Assembly (NCBI GenBank): GCA_036266155.1
Contig: DATANR010000062.1
Coordinates: 1-18,243, forward strand
From: SIAJ01 sp036266155
GTDB taxonomy: Bacteria > Planctomycetota > Planctomycetia > Gemmatales > Gemmataceae
Direction: 5' to 3'
DNA length: 18,243 nt
In this document: positions 1 to 6,092 of the stretch, piece by piece
Layout: every line of letters begins with the position of its first letter
How positions within the stretch are numbered: the first letter of the stretch is position 1
Program-made: the position numbers and the translations under genes
Notes under the pieces: model-generated
The model's input: the letters and a program-made list of their open reading frames with translations, nothing else
Told to the model about the DNA's origin: nothing
Databases searched by the model: none

Positions 1-40
1 CCATTGAAGAACGAACAGCGACGGTAGCTAGACAGTAGAA

Positions 41-97
41 GTAGCTGAATTCGTGAGAATTCAGATGGCTCGCGGGCCGAAAGCTGAATTCAGCTAC
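41..97. repeat. Compound palindromic element with GAATTC cores
   Basis: A 12-base arm at 41-52 (GTAGCTGAATTC) is the exact reverse complement of 86-97. Inside it, 45-52 pairs perfectly with 57-64 around a GTGA loop. Positions 82-95 form a 14-base self-complementary palindrome. GAATTC occurs at 47-52, 57-62 and 86-91, and a further copy lies at 154-159. This looks like an intergenic repeat built from nested palindromes. The rest of 1-254 shows no convincing gene; an unusual proline-rich in-frame extension of the next gene runs back to a GTG at 171. Confidence 0.7.
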
Positions 98-254
98 GTC
101 GTTTCACCGAATCTGGTTGAACTTAATCCGTGATCCAGCACAGGAAAGGGTTTGAATTCGCTGCCCAATCGTGGTACGAAGGATACATTACCCGCCTGCC
201 TTCCCGCCTGTTTTTCCCCTGCCTGACTTGCCTTTCGACCGAGGTCTAGTTCGC

Positions 255-2666
255 GTGCTTCTCTCTCGCGCCATTGTCGTGGCAATTTGGGCCGTGCCGG
301 CGCTCGGCAGCGCCGCCGAACCGTTCGTGAAGATCGAAGTCGATCCGCCGACCGTGCGGCTCTCAGGGCCGGATGCACGCTATTCCTTGATTGTGACCGG
401 CATGCGCGCCGATGGTAGGCACGTCGACTTGACGGCAGACGCCAAATTGGTCGCGTCAACCGATCGAATCGTTCGCACCGACAACAACACTATGCGGGCC
501 ATCGGCGACGGGACCGACAGTATTCGCGTCGACGTGAGAGGCCAATCAGTAACGGTTCCCGTCGTCGTGACTGGTTCCGGCACGGCCCGGCGCTTCCATT
601 TCGAAAACGACATCGAGCCGCTCTTCGGCCGCTTCGGCTGCAACTCATCGGGCTGCCACGGCAAGGCCGAGGGGCAGAACGGCTTCAAGCTCTCCGTCTT
701 CGGTTTCGATCCGGCGGCCGACTATGCCGCGATCGTGAAGGAAGCACGCGGCCGCCGCATCTTCCCGGCCGCCGCCGAGAGGAGCCTGTTCCTGCTCAAA
801 GCGAGCGGCCAGGTGCCCCACGGTGGGGGCATCCGCATTGCCGTCGGGTCCGATGCGTTTGAATCGATCCGCGGCTGGATCGCCGCCGGCGCGCCGGTGG
901 GCCGTGCCGATGAGCCGACGGTTGAGCGCATCCGCGTCGAACCCGCCGAGCGTGTGCTCGACATGCGCGCCGGGCAGCAGCTTCGCGTGATCGCCCGCTA
1001 CACGGATGGGCGCGACGTCGACGTCACGCACAATGCCCGCTTTCAGACAAACAACGAAGGCGTGGCGACGGCCTCCGCCGATGGCCGCATCCAAACAACC
1101 GATGTGCCCGGCGAGGCTGCGGTGATGGCGTCGTTCATGAACGAGGTGGCCGTCTGCCGCGTGCTGGTCCCGCGGGCCGAGGCGGTCGCGTTTCCCAAGC
1201 TGCCGATCAAGAACTTCATCGATCCGCTCGTCGATGCGAAGCTCAAGAAGTTAAACATCGTGCCGTCGGGGCCGGTTGACAATGCGAGTTATCTGCGGCG
1301 TGTCTATCTCGATGTGATCGGCACGCTGCCGACGCCGGATGAGGTTCGCAAGTTCCTCGCCGACAAGTCGGCGGATAAGCGTGCGAAGCTTGTCGATGCG
1401 TTGCTCGAGCGTTCCGAATACGCCGACGTCTGGGCCCTGAAATGGGCCGACGTTCTTCGCGTCGATCGCCAGGCGCTCGGCGCGCCGGGGGCTTATGCCT
1501 ATTACCGATGGATCCGCGAGGCAGTTGCGGAGAATCGGCCATTCGACAAGTTCGCGCGCGAGCTGATCGCCGCCGAAGGGCCGCTCGCCGAAGTGCCGGA
1601 GGCCGGATTCTACAAAGTCGTTCCCAAGCCTGGCGAGGCGGCGAACACGCTGTCGCAGGTGTTCCTTGGCATTCGTATCGCCTGTGCGGAGTGCCATCAT
1701 CATCCGTTCGATCGCTGGAGCCAGACTGACTACTACGGCATGGCGGCGTTCTTCTCGCCAGTCGGTGTGCGCAAGATCGGCATGGCTGAAGTCGTGTCAT
1801 CGCTCGGCGAGTCGACTGCGAAGCATCTGCGGACCAGCGAGACCGTGTCGGCCACGCCGCTCGGCGGCAAGGCGGCCGCGTCGGTGAAAGGCGATCAACG
1901 CGAGGGTCTGGCCGCGTGGATGACCGCTCCCGAGAATCCGTTCTTCGCCCGCAACCTCGTCAATCGCCTCTGGGCCCATTTCCTCGGCCGCGGCATCGTC
2001 GAGCCGGTCGATGACGTCCGCTCGACCAACCCGCCGACGAACCCGGAACTACTCAATGCGCTGGCGAAGAAGTTCGTCGAATCGAAGTTCGACGTGAAGG
2101 CGATGGTCCGCCTCATCTGTGCCTCGCGGGTCTATCAGACCTCATCGACGCCGAACGAAACGAATGCCCGCGACGACCAGAATTACTCGCGAATGATCTT
2201 CAAGCGGCCGGACGCCGAAGTGCTGATGGACATGGTCACGCAAACGACGGGCGTACCCGAGAAGTTCGACGGCGTACCGCTCGGTACGCGCGCGATCCAG
2301 CTTTGGGATAGCAAGGTGCGGCACTACTTTTTGAAGCAATTCGGCCGCCCCGTCCGTGCCAGCGCCTGCGAATGCGAACGCAATGCGGAACCGAACATCG
2401 CCCAGGTGCTGCACCTGCTCAATAGCGATTTTCTTCAAGAGAAATTGCGTCACGAAGATGGTACTGTTGCCCGCCTGTGCCGGACCTTTTCGGATGATGC
2501 CAAGATTCTCGAGGAATTGTGGCTGATGTGCCTGAGCCGAGCACCCACGCCAACCGAGCTGACGCAGGTGACGGCTCATTTACGCAAGACCAAGATCCGC
2601 CGCGAGGGCTTTGAAGATGTGGCCTGGGCGCTGTTGAATACGAAGGAGTTTCTGTTCAATCACTAA
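255..2666 (+). CDS. Exported DUF1549/DUF1553 protein with two Ig-like domains and a Cx4CH cytochrome-like domain
   Basis: A protein of about 803 residues combining planctomycete-specific domains. In order: a hydrophobic signal peptide (residues 1 to about 22, ending ALGSAAEP); a BIG2-like Ig domain (about 24-105); a cytochrome-like segment with Cx4CH at C129-C134-H135; a second Ig-like domain (about 223-309); DUF1549/PSCyt2 (about 320-502) containing C477-A-E-C480-H481, a canonical CxxCH heme-attachment pattern; and DUF1553/PSD1 (about 549-778). The GTG start at 255 is chosen because a GAGG ribosome-binding site lies at 241-244 and it puts the signal peptide at the N terminus. A GTG at 171 or TTG at 228 would add an implausible proline-rich leader. 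The family is common in planctomycetes and its reaction is unknown. The protein probably acts in the periplasm or at the cell surface, with the DUF1501 proteins downstream. Family assignment is firm; heme binding is inferred from motifs only. Confidence 0.93.
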   Translation: MLLSRAIVVAIWAVPALGSAAEPFVKIEVDPPTVRLSGPDARYSLIVTGMRADGRHVDLTADAKLVASTDRIVRTDNNTMRAIGDGTDSIRVDVRGQSVTVPVVVTGSGTARRFHFENDIEPLFGRFGCNSSGCHGKAEGQNGFKLSVFGFDPAADYAAIVKEARGRRIFPAAAERSLFLLKASGQVPHGGGIRIAVGSDAFESIRGWIAAGAPVGRADEPTVERIRVEPAERVLDMRAGQQLRVIARYTDGRDVDVTHNARFQTNNEGVATASADGRIQTTDVPGEAAVMASFMNEVAVCRVLVPRAEAVAFPKLPIKNFIDPLVDAKLKKLNIVPSGPVDNASYLRRVYLDVIGTLPTPDEVRKFLADKSADKRAKLVDALLERSEYADVWALKWADVLRVDRQALGAPGAYAYYRWIREAVAENRPFDKFARELIAAEGPLAEVPEAGFYKVVPKPGEAANTLSQVFLGIRIACAECHHHPFDRWSQTDYYGMAAFFSPVGVRKIGMAEVVSSLGESTAKHLRTSETVSATPLGGKAAASVKGDQREGLAAWMTAPENPFFARNLVNRLWAHFLGRGIVEPVDDVRSTNPPTNPELLNALAKKFVESKFDVKAMVRLICASRVYQTSSTPNETNARDDQNYSRMIFKRPDAEVLMDMVTQTTGVPEKFDGVPLGTRAIQLWDSKVRHYFLKQFGRPVRASACECERNAEPNIAQVLHLLNSDFLQEKLRHEDGTVARLCRTFSDDAKILEELWLMCLSRAPTPTELTQVTAHLRKTKIRREGFEDVAWALLNTKEFLFNH

Positions 2667-2678
2667 TGCCTTCGGCGA

Positions 2679-2735
2679 GCGTCGAGGCGTAAGCCCGACG
2701 TGATTGCGACTCACACGTCGGGCTTACCTCGACGC
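2679..2735. repeat. Long imperfect inverted repeat at the gene junction
   Basis: The left arm 2679-2702 (GCGTCGAGG followed by CGTAAGCCCGACGTG) is the reverse complement of the right arm 2714-2735, except that the right arm lacks two bases in the middle. The loop is about 11 bases. The element starts 12 bases after the stop of the DUF1553 gene and ends 16 bases before the DUF3052 start. As RNA it would form a long GC-rich hairpin. There is no T-run after it, so a simple Rho-independent terminator is unlikely. Confidence 0.8.
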
Positions 2736-2751
2736 GCCTAGCGAAAAAGCG

Positions 2752-3150
2752 ATGTCCGAAAAGAAATACGACACGCCGTTGGTCAAGAAGCTCGGCATCA
2801 AGCCCGCATCTCGGTTGTTGCTGCTTCATGAGCCTGAAGACTTCCGCGAGCTGTTGATCGATCTGCCGGCGGACGTGATCGAGGTGGCGGATGACCACGA
2901 GGCCGACGTGATCGTCGCGTTTTTCACGGTCGCGGCGGACGTGAAGAAGCAGGTCCCGCGACTCAAAAAGCGGCTCGCCTCCGGAGGCGGACTGTGGGTC
3001 GCGTGGCCGAAGAAGACTAGCGGCGTCGCGACCGACGTGACGTTTGAAGTGGTTCAGCCAGCGGGGTTGGCGACGGGTTTGGTCGATAACAAGGTGTGTG
3101 CGATTGACGCGACGTGGACGGGCTTGCGGTTTGTGTTTCGGAAGAAATGA
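2752..3150 (+). CDS. DUF3052 family protein
   Basis: A 132-residue protein without signal peptide or membrane segment, so probably cytoplasmic. The opening YDTPLVKKLGIKPASRLLLL and the later GGGLWVAWPKK stretch match the small DUF3052 family, whose function is unknown. The ATG at 2752 is chosen because an upstream in-frame extension would be encoded inside the inverted repeat at 2679-2735. No strong Shine-Dalgarno sequence is visible. It sits between the exported DUF1549/DUF1553 gene and the first DUF1501 gene, on the same strand, with inverted repeats on both sides. Its link to the exported proteins is unclear; it may simply be co-transcribed. The family call is fairly sure and the role is unknown. 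Confidence 0.85.
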   Translation: MSEKKYDTPLVKKLGIKPASRLLLLHEPEDFRELLIDLPADVIEVADDHEADVIVAFFTVAADVKKQVPRLKKRLASGGGLWVAWPKKTSGVATDVTFEVVQPAGLATGLVDNKVCAIDATWTGLRFVFRKK

Positions 3151-3260
3151 GAACCACGAAAAACACGAACCACACGAAATAAGCATAGTGCAACGGACGT
3201 TGTGTCGGTTTGACGTTTTTTGTTTTCTTTCGTGCCTTTAGTGATTTTCGTGGTTCTTCT
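3141..3260. repeat. ACCACGAA-type inverted repeat
   Basis: Positions 3150-3162 (AGAACCACGAAAA) are an exact reverse complement of 3245-3257. A second pair, CACGAAA at 3173-3179 with TTTCGTG at 3228-3234, extends the symmetry, and 3141-3146 GAAGAA matches TTCTTC at 3255-3260. The arms consist of short CACGAA words. The left arm overlaps the DUF3052 stop codon and the right arm ends about 10 bases before the DUF1501 start. From general knowledge, repeats of this word type occur in intergenic regions of planctomycetes and other environmental bacteria. Confidence 0.75.
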
Positions 3261-3270
3261 TGGGTATCGA

Positions 3271-4650
3271 ATGCTGAATCGCCGCGATGCCATGATGCGA
3301 CTGGGCCAGATCGGCCTCGGCGGGCTCACACTCCCGCAGTTGCTCGCGGCTCGCGAATCGGCCACGCTTCGCCATGAGCCGACGGCCGACGCTTGCATCT
3401 TCGTCTTCCTCTGGGGCGGGCCGCCGCAACAGGATTTGTGGGACATGAAGCCGGACGCGCCGGCCGGGATCAAGTCGCAGTTCGATGTCATCGACAGCGT
3501 CGTGCCCGGCATCCGCGTCAGCGACCACATGCCGCTGTTCGCCCAGCAGACAGACAAGACGTGCATCGTTCGCTCGTTATCGCACGGGAGCAATAATCAC
3601 GAGCCAAGCGTCTATCACATGATGACGGGTCGGACGAACCCGACGCTCGCCGTGCCGCGGAACCAGCGCAATCGCCGCGACTTCCCGTTCTTCGGCTCGG
3701 TCGTCTCGCATTTCAATCCGCCCCAAGCGATGCCGGCAACAGTGACGATCCCGCGGCCAATTGGGCATGATGGAGTCACCTACTCCGGCACGTATTCAGG
3801 CTTCCTTGGCCCGCGACATGATCCATTCGAACAGACCGCGGCCAACTATTCGCAACAGCAGGCGGCGCATCCGACGACGCCGTTGCCGGACCTCGCCTTG
3901 AGCCGACTTCAAGCACGGCACGGTTTGCTCAAGCTGATCGAGGAGCAGGACCGGCATCTGCAATCGGGCAAGGTCGGCGGTGATCTCGACGAGGTTCGCG
4001 GCCAGGCGATGCAGATGATGACGTCCGACTCTGTCCGCAAGGCGTTCGCTTTGGATCGCGAAGCCGAGGCAGTTCGCAATCGGTATGGCCGCGACGAATA
4101 TGGCGAGAGCTTCCTCCTCGCCCGCCGACTGGTCGAGGCCGGGGTCAAGGTGGTGACCATCGCCTGGATGAAGGTGGCGAAGAACGGCAAAGCGTACAAC
4201 GTCTGGGACAATCACGGCGGCACGGACGCATTCGACAAGATCACCGGATACGCGATGCTCAAGGAGCAATACTGCTTGCCGGGCCTCGATCGCGGCCTGA
4301 GCGCCTTGCTCGCCGACCTGTCCGATCGCGGGATGTTGAAGCGGACGCTGGTGGCCGCCGTCGGCGAGTTCGGCCGCACGCCGAAGATCAACGGCAACCT
4401 GGGCCGCGACCACTGGGGCGCGTGCCAGTCGGCCGTGCTGGCCGGCGGCGGCGTTAAGGGCGGGCAAGTTTACGGTTCGAGCGATAAAATCGCGGCATAC
4501 CCCAAGGACAATCCCGTTTCGCCCGAAGACTTCCTCGCGACGATTTACCATGCCCTCGGATTGCCGCCCGAAGCCGAAGTTCCTGATCGTGAAGGCCGGC
4601 CGCATCGGATCGTCGAAGGCGGCAAGCCGGTGTTAAGCCTTTTTGCCTGA
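3271..4650 (+). CDS. DUF1501 protein, Tat-exported (copy A)
   Basis: A 459-residue DUF1501 protein, distantly related to the sulfatase/alkaline phosphatase superfamily. The N terminus MLNRRDAMMRLGQIGLGGL carries a twin-arginine pair followed by a hydrophobic stretch, indicating Tat export. Family landmarks are FVFLWGGPPQQDLWDMKPDAP-like text near the start, a histidine-rich HGSNNHEPSVYHMMTG segment, WDNHGG, and GEFGRTP followed by GRDHWG near the C terminus. These His/Asp residues are plausible metal ligands by analogy with the superfamily. The ATG at 3271 is preferred: an in-frame extension to 3220 would be encoded by the right arm of the repeat and would bury the RR motif. The gene is followed after 7 bases by a second DUF1501 gene. 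The substrate is unknown. Confidence 0.92.
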   Translation: MLNRRDAMMRLGQIGLGGLTLPQLLAARESATLRHEPTADACIFVFLWGGPPQQDLWDMKPDAPAGIKSQFDVIDSVVPGIRVSDHMPLFAQQTDKTCIVRSLSHGSNNHEPSVYHMMTGRTNPTLAVPRNQRNRRDFPFFGSVVSHFNPPQAMPATVTIPRPIGHDGVTYSGTYSGFLGPRHDPFEQTAANYSQQQAAHPTTPLPDLALSRLQARHGLLKLIEEQDRHLQSGKVGGDLDEVRGQAMQMMTSDSVRKAFALDREAEAVRNRYGRDEYGESFLLARRLVEAGVKVVTIAWMKVAKNGKAYNVWDNHGGTDAFDKITGYAMLKEQYCLPGLDRGLSALLADLSDRGMLKRTLVAAVGEFGRTPKINGNLGRDHWGACQSAVLAGGGVKGGQVYGSSDKIAAYPKDNPVSPEDFLATIYHALGLPPEAEVPDREGRPHRIVEGGKPVLSLFA

Positions 4651-4657
4651 GGTGCTG

Positions 4658-5986
4658 ATGAACGCGAATCCGCTGTTCTGCGATGGCCAATCCCGCCGCG
4701 ACTTCATTCGCGTCGGCGCCGCGAGCCTGTTCGGCACCAGCCTCGGCTTGCCGGCAATCCTGGCCGCCGACCGCGTCAAGTCCCCCGGCACCAAGGACGT
4801 CTCGCTCATCTTCGTGTTCCTGCACGGCGGCCTGAGCACGATCGACACGTTCGACCTGAAGCCCGATGCCCCGGCCGACTTCCGCGGCGAATTCAATCCG
4901 ATCGCGACTAATGTGCCCGGCATTCAGGTGTGCGAGCATCTGCCGCATGCCGCCAAGGCGATGGATCACGTTTCGTTGATCCGGTCGTTCCGCCACCACA
5001 ACTCGGACCACGGACCGGCCGACCATTACATGCTGACCGGCTACTTCCCGACGGCCGGGTTCAATCCGAATCTGAATCCGAACAACCAGCGACCGAGCCA
5101 CGGGTCGATCGTCGCCCGCAAACTCGGGCCGCGTGGATCGGTGCCGCCCTACGTTTGCCTGCCGAAGGTGCATCCGAGCTTTGGCTCCGCATACCTCGGT
5201 GCCGCGGCCGCCCCGTTTGGGATCGATGCTGATCCAAATGCTCCCGACTTCAGCGTGCCGGACATTTTGCCGCCGCTGAGTGTCGCGGCGGATCGCATGG
5301 ACAACCGCAAGGGCCTCCTCGACGACATCGACCGCTTTCAGAAAGCAGGCGAAGCGAAGGCGAATCGCAACGCGGAGACAGTCGGCGTTTTTCAGCAGAA
5401 GGCGTTCGAGTTGATGACGTCGCCGGAAGCGAAGAAGGCGTTCGACATCGGCGCCGAACCCGAGAAACTGCGGGCCGCGTACGGTCGGCACTCGCTCGGC
5501 CAATCATGCTTGATGGCGCGTCGACTCGTCGAAGCCGGCGTCCGCTGCGTGACCATTGACCACTCGAACTGGGACACGCACGATGGCAATTTCAAGTCGC
5601 TCAAGAAGACGCTGTTGCCGCAACTCGACACGGCGATGTCGATGCTCTTCCGCGACCTGGCCGAACGCGGGCTGCTCGATTCGACGCTTGTCGTCTTCAC
5701 CGGCGAATTCGGCCGCACTCCGCGCATCAACAAGAACGCCGGCCGCGATCACTGGGGCCCGGCCTTCACCGTGATGCTTGGCGGCGGCGGCGTCCACGGC
5801 GGCCGCGTCATTGGCAAGAGCGACGCCCGCGCCGAGAAGCCGGCGACCGACCCGTACGGGCCGGAAGACTTGAGCGCGACGATGTACCACCTGCTCGGCA
5901 TCAACCCGAAAGACGAGTTCCGCACGCCGGATGGGCGACCTGTCGCGATCGTGAATGGCGGCCGCGTTATCAATGATCTGCTATGA
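4658..5986 (+). CDS. DUF1501 protein, Tat-exported (copy B)
   Basis: A 442-residue DUF1501 protein. The leader contains SRRDFIRVGAASLFG, a near-consensus twin-arginine signal, followed by a hydrophobic core and an AILAAD cleavage-like site. Landmarks shared with copy A are FVFLHGG with DLKPDAP, the RHHNSDHGPADHYMLTG histidine segment, NWDTHDG, and GEFGRTP with GRDHWGP. The ATG at 4658 is preceded by GAGG at 4649-4652, which overlaps the stop codon of copy A. Translation of the two is therefore probably coupled, and a TTG at 4643 is unlikely to be the start. Copies A and B clearly differ in sequence, so this looks like an old duplication or two subfamilies rather than a recent tandem copy. Function unknown; extracytoplasmic. 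Confidence 0.93.
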   Translation: MNANPLFCDGQSRRDFIRVGAASLFGTSLGLPAILAADRVKSPGTKDVSLIFVFLHGGLSTIDTFDLKPDAPADFRGEFNPIATNVPGIQVCEHLPHAAKAMDHVSLIRSFRHHNSDHGPADHYMLTGYFPTAGFNPNLNPNNQRPSHGSIVARKLGPRGSVPPYVCLPKVHPSFGSAYLGAAAAPFGIDADPNAPDFSVPDILPPLSVAADRMDNRKGLLDDIDRFQKAGEAKANRNAETVGVFQQKAFELMTSPEAKKAFDIGAEPEKLRAAYGRHSLGQSCLMARRLVEAGVRCVTIDHSNWDTHDGNFKSLKKTLLPQLDTAMSMLFRDLAERGLLDSTLVVFTGEFGRTPRINKNAGRDHWGPAFTVMLGGGGVHGGRVIGKSDARAEKPATDPYGPEDLSATMYHLLGINPKDEFRTPDGRPVAIVNGGRVINDLL

Positions 5987-6092
5987 GAAGATTTCTCACC
6001 ACAGAGGAAAGACAGAAAGCAAATTAATCATGTTTCGAATTGTTTTCCTCTCTTCTCTGTGCTCTTTGTGTTTCTGTGGTGAAAATCTTCTC
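5985..6092. repeat. ACCACAGAG-type inverted repeat overlapping two genes
   Basis: The left arm begins at 5985, inside the stop codon of DUF1501 copy B (GAGAAGATTTCTCACCACAGAG). It is matched as reverse complement by the right arm ending at 6092 (CTGTGGTGAAAATCTTCTC). Inner words such as GAGGAAAG and CTTTGTG/TTTCCTCTC continue an imperfect symmetry. The right arm lies within the next coding sequence, covering codons 5-21 of the PPC protein. Repeats made of ACCACAGAG words are known in intergenic regions of environmental bacteria; here one runs into a gene. Confidence 0.75.

Noticed and set aside
171..254. GTG at 171 as start of the first gene
   Set aside because: It would add a proline-rich leader ahead of the signal peptide; the GTG at 255 has a GAGG at proper distance.
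3191..3230. T-rich run after the small palindrome CAACGGACGTTG as a Rho-independent terminator
   Set aside because: The palindrome has only a 5-bp stem with a 2-base loop and is separated from the T-run by about 12 bases; the T-run is better explained as part of the repeat region.
3796..5503. Long minus-strand open frames (3796-4605 and 4454-5503) under the two DUF1501 genes
   Set aside because: They mirror the codon structure of the DUF1501 genes and show no family features or ribosome-binding site.
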